Shown here piece by piece: positions 16,876 to 25,373 of a stretch of 42,773 nucleotides of DNA. The translations under genes were made by a program, and so were the position numbers. This DNA comes from an uncultured Geobacter sp. (GTDB lineage Bacteria > Desulfobacterota > Desulfuromonadia > Geobacterales > Geobacteraceae): the NCBI GenBank assembly GCA_903925075.1, contig CAIYDQ010000315.1:1-42773 (forward strand). Direction: 5' to 3'. Numbering within the stretch: the first letter of the stretch is position 1; each line of letters starts with the position of its first letter. The notes beneath the pieces are model-generated. The model was not told the DNA's origin. It did not search any database and saw only the letters and a list, made by a program, of their open reading frames with translations.

Positions 16876-16965
16876 GTAGGTCGCGTTGAGGTACGAAACG
16901 CGACATCGCAATGGCGCCACGGTCGCAATGTCGCGTTTCACGATGAACCGTTCAACACGACCTAC
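16876..16965. repeat. Nested palindromic REP-like element
   Basis: The outer arms GTAGGTCGCGTTGA (16876-16889) and TCAACACGACCTAC (16952-16965) differ by one position. The inner arms GAAACGCGACAT (16895-16906) and ATGTCGCGTTTC (16928-16939) are exact. The whole 90-base element folds on itself. Its form recalls dispersed GTAGGTCG-type repeats of proteobacteria. Confidence 0.6.
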
Positions 16966-17046
16966 AGATATGCGAAGTCACCAGCAGATGTGGTGAACAG
17001 TTACACAAAATTTAATCACCAGATGTAATGGCGGAGGGATGCGAAG

Positions 17047-19311
17047 ATGAGCAAAAAATCGGCAGCACTGGAATACCACTCGACCGGCCGCAAGGGGAAG
17101 ATCGAGGTAACGCCCACCAAGCCCTGTCAGACCGCGCAGGACCTCTCACTGGCCTACTCCCCCGGAGTGGCCGAACCCTGCCTGGCTATCGAGCAGAACC
17201 CCGATGACGCTTATCTGTACACCGCCAAAGGCAATCTGGTCGCGGTCGTCTCCAACGGCACGGCGGTGCTGGGCCTGGGCAACATCGGCGCCCTGGCCGG
17301 CAAGCCGGTCATGGAAGGTAAAGGGGTGCTCTTCAAGCGCTTCGCCGACGTCGACGTCTTCGACATCGAGCTGAACAGCGAGGACCCGGACGAGATCATC
17401 CGCGCCGTGCAGATGCTGGAGCCGACCTTCGGCGGCATCAACCTGGAAGACATCAAGGCGCCGGAGTGCTTCTACATCGAGGAAGAACTGAAGAAGACCA
17501 TGAACATCCCGGTCTTCCACGACGATCAGCACGGCACGGCCATCATCTCGGCGGCGGGACTTATCAACGCGCTGCTCTTGGTGGACAAGAAGATCGAAGA
17601 GGTGAAGCTGGTGGTAAACGGCGCCGGCGCCGCCGCCATCGCCTGCGCCAACCTGGTGGTGTCGCTGGGGCTCAAGCTGGAAAACCTGGTGATGTGCGAC
17701 ACCAAGGGGGTCATCTACAAGGGGCGCACCGAGGGGATGAACAAGTACAAGGAGCGTTTCGCGGTCGACACCGCCATGCGCACCCTGGCCGACGCGGCGG
17801 TCGGCTGCGACGTCATCTTCGGGCTTTCCTCAAAAGGAGCGATCACCCCGGAGATGGTGCGCACCATGGCGCTCAACCCGATCATCTTCGCCATGGCCAA
17901 CCCGGACCCGGAGATCACCCCGGAGGAGGCGCACAAGGTGCGCGGCGACGTGCTGATCGCGACCGGCCGCTCCGACTATCCGAACCAGGTGAACAACGTG
18001 CTCGGCTTCCCCTTCATCTTCCGCGGCGCGCTCGACGTCAGGGCCACCATCATCAACGAGGAGATGAAGAAGGCGGCGGTGGTAGCGCTGGCCGAACTGG
18101 CCCGCGAGGAGTGCCCGGAGTCGGTCTGCCGCGCCTACGGCAACGTCAAGTTCAGCTTCGGCCGCGACTACATCATTCCCAAGCCGTTCGATCCCCGGGC
18201 GCTGTTGCGGGTGGCTCCGGCCATCGCCAAGGCGGCCATGGATTCGGGCGTCGCCCGGCAGCCGATCGCCGACATGGACAAGTACGTGGAGACGCTGGAG
18301 TCGCTGCAAGGGAAGTCCAAAGAAACGCTGCGCATGATCATCAACAAGGCCAAGAGCGATCCCAAGAGCGTGGTCTTTCCCGAAGGGGAAAACGAGAAGA
18401 TCCTGCGCGCAGCCCAGGTGCTGATCGACCAGGGGATCGCCAAGCCGATCCTGTTGGGCAACGAAGCCAAGATCCGCTGCACCATGAAGCAGCTCGACAT
18501 CGATCTGAACGGCGCGACCATCATCGATCCGGGGAGCTCGGAGAAGTCGGCGCCCTACGCGGACGAGCTTTTCCGGTTGAGGCACAGAAAAGGCCTTACC
18601 CTCTCCGAATCGCACCGGTTGATGTCGCGTAAATCGCGCACCCACTTCGGCTGCATGATGGTGCGTCAGGGGGATGCGGACGCGCTCCTGGCCGGCATCG
18701 ACGCCAACTACGCCGACACCATCAAGCCGGCCTTGCAGGTGATCGGCAAGCAGGAGGGGCTCTCCAGCGTGCACGGCCTCTACATGATGGTCTTCAAGAA
18801 GGGGATCTTCTTCCTGGCCGACACCACGGTCTGCATCGAGCCTACCGCGGAGGAGCTGGCGGAAACGGCGATCCTCACCGCGCAAAAGGCCCGCATGCTG
18901 GAGATCGAGCCGAGCGTGGCCATGCTCTCCATCTCCAACTTCGGTTCGGTGCGCCATCCTCAGGCCGACCGGGTGAGAAAGGCCGTGGAGATCGTCAAGC
19001 GCCGGGAGCCGGGGCTCGCCATCGACGGCGAGATGCAGGCGGACACCGCGGTGGTTGCGGAGATCCTGAAGACCAGCTTCCCGTTCAGTACCTTGAAGCA
19101 GCCGGCCAACGTGCTGATCTTCCCGGACCTCACCTCCGGCAACATCTGCTACAAGCTGCTGCACCAGTTGGGCGGGGCCGACGCCATCGGCCCGATCCTG
19201 ATGGGGATGAACAAGCCGGTGCACATCCTGCAGTTGGGCGACGACGTGATGGACATCGTCAACATGGCCGCCATCGCCGTGGTCGATGCGCAGAGCAATC
19301 AGGACAACTAA
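17047..19311 (+). CDS. maeB: NADP-dependent malic enzyme with phosphotransacetylase-like domain
   Basis: A 754-residue MaeB-type fusion. The malic domain carries [12 protein letters not shown], the catalytic Lys region G-K-G-V-L-F-K-R and the metal site [14 protein letters not shown]. It is followed by F-H-D-D-Q-H-G-T-A and the NAD(P) fold with N-G-A-G-A-A-A-I-A. From about residue 430 a phosphate acetyl/butyryltransferase-like domain extends to the end; in MaeB this is regulatory, sensing acetyl-CoA. The reaction is malate to pyruvate plus CO2 and NADPH. Beside a pyruvate carboxyltransferase and acetyl-CoA-forming genes, it could close a pyruvate-oxaloacetate-malate loop. GGAGGG precedes the ATG. 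Confidence 0.95.
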   Translation: MSKKSAALEYHSTGRKGKIEVTPTKPCQTAQDLSLAYSPGVAEPCLAIEQNPDDAYLYTAKGNLVAVVSNGTAVLGLGNIGALAGKPVMEGKGVLFKRFADVDVFDIELNSEDPDEIIRAVQMLEPTFGGINLEDIKAPECFYIEEELKKTMNIPVFHDDQHGTAIISAAGLINALLLVDKKIEEVKLVVNGAGAAAIACANLVVSLGLKLENLVMCDTKGVIYKGRTEGMNKYKERFAVDTAMRTLADAAVGCDVIFGLSSKGAITPEMVRTMALNPIIFAMANPDPEITPEEAHKVRGDVLIATGRSDYPNQVNNVLGFPFIFRGALDVRATIINEEMKKAAVVALAELAREECPESVCRAYGNVKFSFGRDYIIPKPFDPRALLRVAPAIAKAAMDSGVARQPIADMDKYVETLESLQGKSKETLRMIINKAKSDPKSVVFPEGENEKILRAAQVLIDQGIAKPILLGNEAKIRCTMKQLDIDLNGATIIDPGSSEKSAPYADELFRLRHRKGLTLSESHRLMSRKSRTHFGCMMVRQGDADALLAGIDANYADTIKPALQVIGKQEGLSSVHGLYMMVFKKGIFFLADTTVCIEPTAEELAETAILTAQKARMLEIEPSVAMLSISNFGSVRHPQADRVRKAVEIVKRREPGLAIDGEMQADTAVVAEILKTSFPFSTLKQPANVLIFPDLTSGNICYKLLHQLGGADAIGPILMGMNKPVHILQLGDDVMDIVNMAAIAVVDAQSNQDN

Positions 19312-19333
19312 GGCGGGCTTTGAGAGCAGAAAC

Positions 19334-19378
19334 CTGGACGACATGGACGTTGTGGACTTCATGGGCGTCATGGACAAC
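19334..19378. repeat. Five-unit 9-bp tandem repeat
   Basis: CTGGACGAC, ATGGACGTT, GTGGACTTC, ATGGGCGTC and ATGGACAAC run in tandem. The core NTGGACGNN is shared with the array at 35201-35275. Confidence 0.7.
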
Positions 19379-19387
19379 AAGAAGAAG

Positions 19388-19414
19388 GGTCACCGCCCCC
19401 TCGGGGCGGTGACC
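19388..19414. terminator. Perfect 12-bp hairpin before the methyltransferase gene
   Basis: GGTCACCGCCCC at 19388-19399 pairs exactly with GGGGCGGTGACC at 19403-19414 around a 3-nt loop. It lies 77 bases after maeB and ends 11 bases before the methyltransferase ATG, where the ribosome-binding site should be. No T-run follows. It could end maeB transcription or mask translation of the next gene. Confidence 0.5.
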
Positions 19415-19425
19415 GAGCTGGTGCC

Positions 19426-20268
19426 ATGGATACTGCTGAGATAGCCGCTGATAGCGTGGACGCCCATTACGCGCGCCGGGACCTGGAAACGGCGATCCTC
19501 GACGCGCTGGTCGCCGCCGGCAAGGACCCGGAGCGGCTCCGGCCGGAAGACCTGGCGCCGATCGACGAGTTCCACGTGCGCGGACTGAAGGCGACCATTG
19601 ACCTGGCCGCCGAACTCGGCATCGTAGCCGACATGCAGGTCCTGGACCTGGGTAGCGGCTTGGGCGGACCGGCTCGCTACCTGGCCCGGGAGTTCGGCTG
19701 CCGCGTCTCGGGCCTCGACTTGAGCCCCGATTACTGCCGGGCCGCGGCCGCTCTGACCGAGCGCCTGGGTTTGCAGGACATGGTCTCGTTTCGGCAGGGA
19801 AACGCGCTCGACATTCCCTTCCCCGACGCCTCGTTCGACTTGGTCTGGACCCAACACGCCTCGATGAACATCGCCGACAAGGCGAGGCTGTACGGCGAAG
19901 TCCTGCGGGTGCTGCGGCCGGGCGGCAGGCTCGCCCTCTACGACGTGGTGGCCGGGCCCGGCGGGGCGCCGCATTTTCCGGTGCCCTGGGCGCGAAAACC
20001 CGACATCAGTTTCTTGTTCACTCCCGAGCGGCTGGCGCAAACGCTGGCCGAGGCCGGGTTCGAAACCTTGGTCTGGCGCGAGGCGACCGAGGCGGGCCGC
20101 GACTGGTTTCGCCGCCAGCAGGAAAAGGTCCGCCGGGATGGCGCGCCCCCGCTGGGGCTGCAACTGCTCCTGGGGCCGGATTTCCGCCAGATGGCGCGTA
20201 ACCAGGCGCTCAATCTAGAGGAGGAGCGCATCGGGCTGATCGAGGCCATCGCCAGACGCCCCGTTTAA
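19426..20268 (+). CDS. Class I SAM-dependent methyltransferase
   Basis: A 280-residue methyltransferase. Motif I is V-L-D-L-G-S-G-L-G-G (72-81), followed by the acidic G-L-D-L-S and the motif F-D-L-V-W-T-Q-H-A-S-M-N. The region before motif I (D-E-F-H-V-R-G) resembles the glycine/sarcosine and tocopherol-type methyltransferase subgroup. The substrate is not predictable. It is the first gene of a run with the atypical crotonase and the amidohydrolase. Its ATG has no strong Shine-Dalgarno sequence and sits just after a strong hairpin. Its presence in a beta-oxidation cluster is unusual. Confidence 0.85.
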   Translation: MDTAEIAADSVDAHYARRDLETAILDALVAAGKDPERLRPEDLAPIDEFHVRGLKATIDLAAELGIVADMQVLDLGSGLGGPARYLAREFGCRVSGLDLSPDYCRAAAALTERLGLQDMVSFRQGNALDIPFPDASFDLVWTQHASMNIADKARLYGEVLRVLRPGGRLALYDVVAGPGGAPHFPVPWARKPDISFLFTPERLAQTLAEAGFETLVWREATEAGRDWFRRQQEKVRRDGAPPLGLQLLLGPDFRQMARNQALNLEEERIGLIEAIARRPV

Positions 20269-20319
20269 TTGCTGACTGTGCTAACATGTCCGGCAACGCT
20301 TGCAACTTTTGGGGGTTAT

Positions 20320-21162
20320 ATGGACGGTACTTCAGCGAAACAAACAACGACGGCGCTACCCGCACTCAAGGAGTCTTCCCTTGAACTTGCGAACCGGGTG
20401 GCGGTTTTAACTTTGCAGCGAAACGACGTGCGCAACGCGCTCACCGGCACCGAACTGGTCGACGACATCGTGCGGACGGTGCGCTGGGCGAACGGCGAGC
20501 CGTCGGTGTCGGTGCTGATCCTGACCGGCGACGGTTCGGCCTTTTGTTCGGGCGGCAACGTCAAGCAGATGCAGGCCCGAAGCGACAGTTTCTCCGGCTC
20601 GCCGCTGGAGATCCAGGACCAGTACCGGCGCGGCATTCAACAGTTGCCGCTGGTCATGCACGCGGCCGAACTGCCGATCATCGCCGCCGTCAACGGTCCG
20701 GCGGTCGGCGCCGGCTTCGACCTGGCCTGCATGTGCGACCTGCGCATCGGCTCCAGCCGCGCCCAGATGGGCGAGACCTTCATCAACCTCGGCATCACCC
20801 CCGGCGACGGCGGCGCCTGGTTCATGCAGCGCCTGCTCGGCTATCAGCGGGCGGCGGAACTGACCCTCACCGGCCGGGTGATCAAGGCGGACGAGGCGCT
20901 GCGCATCGGCCTCTTCCTGGAGGTGGTGGAGCCCGAAGAGCTTATGCCGCGGGCCCGCGAGCTGGCGGCGCTGATGGCGGCCAAACCCCCCCAGGCGCTG
21001 CGTCTGACCAAGCGGATGATGAAGTTGGCCCAGCGCAGCGAACTCCCGGATTTCCTGGACCTGTGCGCCACCTTCCAGGCCATGGCGCACCACACGGAGG
21101 ACCATCACGAGGCGGTGGACGCCTTCTTGGAAAAAAGGACGCCGGTCTATAAGGGCAAATGA
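20320..21162 (+). CDS. Crotonase-family protein lacking one catalytic glutamate
   Basis: A 280-residue enoyl-CoA hydratase/isomerase family protein. The oxyanion-hole strand reads F-C-S-G-G-N-V-K, and G-P-A-V-G-A-G-F-D-L-A follows. Aligned by eye with rat crotonase, the position of Glu144 is Phe154 here (in G-E-T-F-I-N-L-G), while the Glu164 equivalent is kept as Glu180. Simple crotonyl-CoA hydration is thus unlikely; an isomerase, hydrolase or special hydratase is more probable. The ATG at 20320 follows GGGGG; an upstream TTG frame to 20269 is less likely. Its TGA overlaps the amidohydrolase ATG by 4 bases, so the two act together. Confidence 0.87.
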   Translation: MDGTSAKQTTTALPALKESSLELANRVAVLTLQRNDVRNALTGTELVDDIVRTVRWANGEPSVSVLILTGDGSAFCSGGNVKQMQARSDSFSGSPLEIQDQYRRGIQQLPLVMHAAELPIIAAVNGPAVGAGFDLACMCDLRIGSSRAQMGETFINLGITPGDGGAWFMQRLLGYQRAAELTLTGRVIKADEALRIGLFLEVVEPEELMPRARELAALMAAKPPQALRLTKRMMKLAQRSELPDFLDLCATFQAMAHHTEDHHEAVDAFLEKRTPVYKGK

Positions 21163-22016
21163 GTCGGGATTACGACATCATCGACGTTCATATGCACTGT
21201 TTTACCGACTCCGGCCAGCAGGAGGCGGTCCGCCGCAAACTCGACGCTCTCAGGCGGGCCGGGGTGAGCAACCTGGTGGTGGTGGGGCTGGTCAACACCC
21301 ATCTGGACCGCGAGCGGATGTGGAATCTGATCCCGGACTTCGTGGAAAACCGCGGGGATGAGCTTTTCTACGAAGCGGAAAACCTGCTGGCGCTGACCGG
21401 AGTCTCGGAGCGGATGATCGTGCCGCTGGTGGATACCCGGCATCTCTGGGGAGAGGTGGCGCCCGCGCTGCAAGGCTATCTGGAGCGCGGCTTCAAAGGG
21501 ATCAAGGGGATCTACCTCTGCGACGGCGGCAACGACCTGGGAGTGAGAGGCGGGCCGGAGACCCTGGGCATCACGCTGCAACAGTATCAAAAACGGGAAT
21601 GGGAAATCTTCGCCTTCGCCGAAGAGCATGACCTGCCGCTGCTTTATCACCTGGACGCCCGCCGTCACAACGACGTGATGACCGCCCTTCTGAACGATTT
21701 TCCCCGAGTGCGGGTGGAGTTCGCCCACCTGGGGATCAGCCGCAGGTCCTTTCGCGGCATACTCGACCGCTGCCAAAACGTCTTCACCGACATTGCCGGT
21801 CTGTTGCCCTACATCCGCGGCAACCGGGCGAGCTACCGGGATTTCATCATGCACTACCCGGACCGGGTCTGCTTCGCCTCCGATTCGATGCTCTACCAGG
21901 CGGAAAAGGTCTTGGATTACATCGCGTTGGTGAAGGAGCTGAACTTGCCCGAAGAGGTGGCAGCCGGGCTGTTCAGCGGCAATGCCCGCCGATTTCTGGG
22001 GTCTGCCTTGCCGTGA
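21159..22016 (+). CDS. Amidohydrolase 2 (ACMSD-like) family metal hydrolase
   Basis: A 285-residue TIM-barrel metal-dependent hydrolase. Ligands are His11 and His13 (D-V-H-M-H), His164 (L-Y-H-L-D), His190 (F-A-H-L-G) and Asp242 (A-S-D-S-M). This is the pattern of the amidohydrolase-related family that includes ACMSD-type decarboxylases and ring-cleaving hydrolases. ATGA overlap with the crotonase indicates coupled translation. It may act on a carbon-carbon bond or a lactone formed from the crotonase product. The substrate is unknown. Confidence 0.85.
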   Translation: MSRDYDIIDVHMHCFTDSGQQEAVRRKLDALRRAGVSNLVVVGLVNTHLDRERMWNLIPDFVENRGDELFYEAENLLALTGVSERMIVPLVDTRHLWGEVAPALQGYLERGFKGIKGIYLCDGGNDLGVRGGPETLGITLQQYQKREWEIFAFAEEHDLPLLYHLDARRHNDVMTALLNDFPRVRVEFAHLGISRRSFRGILDRCQNVFTDIAGLLPYIRGNRASYRDFIMHYPDRVCFASDSMLYQAEKVLDYIALVKELNLPEEVAAGLFSGNARRFLGSALP

Positions 22017-22322
22017 CGGCAAACGGAAACGCGGGTTGCGCCAAAATGGAAGCGTGTTTTATAAATGCTTGACTTGCACGTAAGCCGAGGGTATTTTCGG
22101 GACAGCTTGAGACGGCCGGGGGGGATGGCGACAAAGGTCCGGTTGGTAGCGTCGATCGCAGTACTTTGGCCCTTTTACCATTGACAACTAATCTGGTATT
22201 GTGGTACCTGTTTACTAGCTTTTTGGGGGGCTCGCGGAGCGCCCGATCAGGCCAGCAGACGCGGAAAAGCCGACAGGGAAGCCTGCCGCGCACGTCACCT
22301 ACACACTGAGGAGGATTTGAAT
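22017..22322. other. Intergenic promoter region before thiolase
   Basis: 306 bases without a gene. It holds TTGACAAC at 22181 and the GGTA-N6-TACC element at 22195. The ribosome-binding site GAGGAGGA is at 22308-22315. No terminator for the amidohydrolase operon was recognised. Confidence 0.5.
22195..22208. promoter_or_regulatory. Candidate GGTA-N6-TACC operator before thiolase
   Basis: GGTATTGTGGTACC has perfect 4-bp arms and lies 8 bases after TTGACAAC (22181-22188). About three quarters of the 37 bases from 22181 match the region upstream of the dehydrogenase at 11350. This suggests common control of the two transcripts. Confidence 0.5.
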
Positions 22323-23498
22323 ATGAAAGATGTCTTTGTGGTCGAATCGCTGCGCACGCCGCTGGGCTCGTTTGGCGGAGTGCTTGCCGATGTGGAGGCG
22401 CCGCGCCTGGCGGCGACGGTAATCAAAGGGCTTTTGGAAAAGACCGGCCTCCCCGCGGAGGCGATCGACGAGGTGATCCTCGGGCAGGTGCTCCCCGCCG
22501 CCAGCGGCCAGGCCCCGGCCAGACAGGCGATGCTCTATGCCGGTCTTCCCGATACCATTCCGGCCCTGACCATCAACAAGGTCTGCGGCTCCGGTCTGAA
22601 GGCGCTGATGCTGGGTGCCGGCTCGATTCGTCTGGGAGACGCCGAGGTGGTGCTGGCCGGCGGCATGGAGAACATGTCGCTTGCGCCCTATGCGCTCGCC
22701 AAGGGACGCTACGGCTACCGGATGGGCAACGGCGAACTGCTCGACCTGATGGTTTACGACGGCCTGCAGGACCCCTACAGCGGCAAGCACATGGGCGTGA
22801 TCGCCGAGGCGACCACCGAGAAACTGAACTTGAGCCGGGAGGAGCAGGACGCGTTCGCCGCCCGCTCCTACCAGAAGGCCCAGGCCGCGGTCAAGGGTGG
22901 CGTCTTCGCCGAGGAGATCGTCCCGGTGGTGAAGAAGGGGCGCCAGGGCGAGATCGTGGTGAGCGAAGACGAAGAGCCGTTCAAGGGCGACCCGGCGAAG
23001 CTCACGGGACTCAGGGCCGCCTTCAAGAAGGAAGGGACCATCACCGCCGGCAACGCCTCGACCATCAACGACGGCGCCGGCGTCACCCTGCTGGCCAGCG
23101 CCGAGGCGGTGGCGAAATACAACCTGAAGCCCAAGGCCCGGCTGGTCTCGTACGCCACCAACTCCGTCCATCCGGACCGCTTCACCGAAGCGCCGGTCGG
23201 GGCGATCGAAAAGGCCCTGGCCAAGGCGGGGCTGACCGTCGCCGACATCGATCTGTTCGAGATCAACGAGGCCTTCGCCGCGGTGACCCTGATCGCCATC
23301 AAGACGCTCGGCATCGACGAGCAGAAAGTCAACGTCAACGGCGGCGCCGTGGCTATCGGCCACCCGCTGGGGGCAAGCGGCGCCCGTCTGACCGCCACCT
23401 TGGTGCGGGAGCTGCAAAAGCGCCAGCTCCGCTACGGACTCGCCACCCTCTGCATCGGCGGCGGCGAGGCGGTGGCGGTGATCTTCGAGAGGGTGTAG
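22323..23498 (+). CDS. Acetyl-CoA acetyltransferase (thiolase)
   Basis: A 391-residue thiolase. The acyl-accepting Cys88 is in N-K-V-C-G-S-G, His347 in G-H-P-L-G-A-S-G-A-R and Cys377 in L-C-I-G-G-G-E. N-E-A-F-A is also present. It splits acetoacetyl-CoA into two acetyl-CoA in the degradative direction. The ATG at 22323 sits seven bases after GAGGAGGA. It heads the beta-oxidation run of thiolase, hydroxyacyl dehydrogenase and crotonase, with its own promoter region. A hairpin with a T-run follows the stop. Confidence 0.95.
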   Translation: MKDVFVVESLRTPLGSFGGVLADVEAPRLAATVIKGLLEKTGLPAEAIDEVILGQVLPAASGQAPARQAMLYAGLPDTIPALTINKVCGSGLKALMLGAGSIRLGDAEVVLAGGMENMSLAPYALAKGRYGYRMGNGELLDLMVYDGLQDPYSGKHMGVIAEATTEKLNLSREEQDAFAARSYQKAQAAVKGGVFAEEIVPVVKKGRQGEIVVSEDEEPFKGDPAKLTGLRAAFKKEGTITAGNASTINDGAGVTLLASAEAVAKYNLKPKARLVSYATNSVHPDRFTEAPVGAIEKALAKAGLTVADIDLFEINEAFAAVTLIAIKTLGIDEQKVNVNGGAVAIGHPLGASGARLTATLVRELQKRQLRYGLATLCIGGGEAVAVIFERV

Positions 23499-23525
23499 GA
23501 AGGAACGGCACGCGGACCATGTGCA

Positions 23526-23556
23526 GGCGGCCGGTTGCCCCGGCGCCTTGGTTTTT
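23526..23556 (+). terminator. Possible rho-independent terminator after thiolase
   Basis: The stem GGC-GCCGG with partner CCGGC-GCC has a one-base bulge and a 5-nt loop. It is followed by TTGGTTTTT. It lies in the 97-base gap before the hydroxybutyryl-CoA dehydrogenase gene and may reduce read-through. Confidence 0.4.
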
Positions 23557-23595
23557 AACTGTTAATCATTCAATGACGTTTTTCGGGAGGCGGGG

Positions 23596-24441
23596 ATGAT
23601 CAAGAAAGTCGGAGTCTTAGGCGCCGGGCAGATGGGAAGCGGCATCGCCCATGTGCTGGCCCAGCAGGAAATCGAGGTGGTGCTGTTCGACATCGCCGAG
23701 GCGCAGTTGGCCAAGGCGCTCTCGGGGATCGAGAAGAACCTGGAACGCCAGGCCAAGAAAGATCCGGCTATCGGCGCCGCCATCCCGGGCATCCTGGGAC
23801 GCATCCGCACCACCATGGAGATGAACGATCTGGCCGACTGCGATATGGCCATCGAGGCGGTCACCGAGAAAGAGGCGCTCAAGCTGGAAATCTTCAGAAA
23901 GCTGGACGGCATCGTCAAGAAGGACGCCATCCTCGCCTCCAACACCTCCTCGATCCCCATCACCAGGATCGCCGCCGTGACCGGTCGCCAGGACAAGGTA
24001 ATCGGCATGCACTTCATGAACCCGGTGCCGGTCATGAAACTGGTCGAGGTGATCCGCGGCCTGGCCACCTCCGACGAAACTTTCGACGCCACCGCGGCCC
24101 TGGTCGCCAAGCTGGAGAAGGAGATGGCGGTTTCCGCCGACTACCCCGGTTTCATCGTCAACCGCGTGCTGATGCCGATGATCAACGAGGCGGCCTTTGT
24201 GCTGTTCGAGGGGATCGCCACAGCGGAGGACATCGACAAGGGGATGAAGCTTGGCACCAACCAGCCGATGGGGCCGCTCGTTTTGGCCGACTTCATCGGA
24301 CTGGACACCTGCCTGGCCATCATGAACGTGCTCTACGACGGCTTCAATGATCCGAAGTACCGTCCCTGCCCGTTGCTGGTGAAGATGGTGGAAGCCGGTT
24401 TCCTCGGCAAAAAATCGGGTCGTGGCTTTCATAGCTACTGA
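23596..24441 (+). CDS. hbd: 3-hydroxybutyryl-CoA dehydrogenase
   Basis: A 281-residue NAD-dependent dehydrogenase. The Rossmann motif G-A-G-Q-M-G-S-G is at 9-16. The catalytic region has A-S-N-T-S-S-I and M-H-F-M-N-P-V, with the active His. The C-terminal domain has N-R-V-L-M-P-M-I-N-E-A and G-M-K-L-G-T-N-Q-P-M-G-P-L. It oxidises 3-hydroxybutyryl-CoA to acetoacetyl-CoA. GGGAGGCGGGG precedes the ATG. The crotonase gene starts 16 bases downstream, so the two are co-transcribed. Confidence 0.96.
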   Translation: MIKKVGVLGAGQMGSGIAHVLAQQEIEVVLFDIAEAQLAKALSGIEKNLERQAKKDPAIGAAIPGILGRIRTTMEMNDLADCDMAIEAVTEKEALKLEIFRKLDGIVKKDAILASNTSSIPITRIAAVTGRQDKVIGMHFMNPVPVMKLVEVIRGLATSDETFDATAALVAKLEKEMAVSADYPGFIVNRVLMPMINEAAFVLFEGIATAEDIDKGMKLGTNQPMGPLVLADFIGLDTCLAIMNVLYDGFNDPKYRPCPLLVKMVEAGFLGKKSGRGFHSY

Positions 24442-24456
24442 CAAGGGGGAGCGGCC

Positions 24457-25239
24457 ATGGCCTACCAAAATCTGCTGATCGACACCAACGAGGGCGTGGC
24501 CCTTTTGACCATCAACCGCCCGCAGGCGCTGAACAGCCTGGATGCCTCGGTGCTGGACGAGTTGCAGGCCGCTTTCGAGAGCCTGGCAGCCGACGCCTCG
24601 GTGCGGGTGATCGTGATGACCGGCGCCGGCGAAAAGGCCTTCGTGGCCGGGGCCGACATCGCCGCCATGGCGGAAATGAGCGTGCCGCAGGCGCATGCCT
24701 TCGCCCGCAAGGGCGACAAGCTGGTGAACTACATCGGCCGGCTGGCCAAGCCGGTGATCGCCGCGGTGAACGGCTTTGCCCTGGGGGGCGGTCTGGAGAT
24801 GGCCCTGGCCTGCGACTTCGCCTACGCCTCGGAGAAGGCCAAGCTCGGCCTCCCCGAGGTGACGCTCGGCATCATGCCCGGCTTCGGCGGCACCCAGAAG
24901 CTGGCCCGGGTGGTGGGGCGCGGCCTGGCCAACGAGATGATCTTCACCGGCAAGCTGTTGGGCGCCTCCGAGGCGCTGGCCTGCGGGTTGGTGAACGCGG
25001 TGTTCCCGGCGGGCGAGCTCTTGGAAAAGAGCCTGGAGACGGCCAAGAAGATCGCCGGCCACGGGCTGCTCGGGGTAGCCAGCGCCAAGGAGAGCGTGCG
25101 CATCGGCCTGGACATGACCGAGGCCGACGGCATGGAGCACGAGGCGCTGCTCTTCGCCTCGCTGTTCGCAACCGCCGACCAAAGGGAAGGGATGCGGGCT
25201 TTCATCGAAAAGAGAAAACCGGTGTTTTGCGGGGAGTAG
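24457..25239 (+). CDS. Enoyl-CoA hydratase (crotonase)
   Basis: A 260-residue canonical crotonase. It has F-V-A-G-A-D-I-A-A-M at the oxyanion hole. The first catalytic Glu is in G-L-P-E-V-T-L-G and the second in A-N-E-M-I-F-T-G, so both are kept, unlike the crotonase at 20320. It hydrates crotonyl-CoA to 3-hydroxybutyryl-CoA, the step that joins GcdA to the dehydrogenase. It is tightly linked to hbd. Confidence 0.95.
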   Translation: MAYQNLLIDTNEGVALLTINRPQALNSLDASVLDELQAAFESLAADASVRVIVMTGAGEKAFVAGADIAAMAEMSVPQAHAFARKGDKLVNYIGRLAKPVIAAVNGFALGGGLEMALACDFAYASEKAKLGLPEVTLGIMPGFGGTQKLARVVGRGLANEMIFTGKLLGASEALACGLVNAVFPAGELLEKSLETAKKIAGHGLLGVASAKESVRIGLDMTEADGMEHEALLFASLFATADQREGMRAFIEKRKPVFCGE

Positions 25240-25265
25240 GGGTGTAAAGGCTTTAAAGGCTGGCT

Positions 25266-25310
25266 GATGGGAATGATGGGAAGTCTGGGAATGATGGGAC
25301 ATATGGGAAA
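25266..25310. repeat. Five-unit 9-bp tandem repeat (TGGGAA core)
   Basis: GATGGGAAT, GATGGGAAG, TCTGGGAAT, GATGGGACA and TATGGGAAA are contiguous. The unit is the same family as the array at 41002-41030. It fills the gap between crotonase and the Fe-S oxidoreductase gene. Confidence 0.75.
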
Positions 25311-25373
25311 GCATTTTAACTTTTAGATTTATAGCGGTTGAAAGCTTAGAAAAAGTGGAGCGGGGGAAATTAG

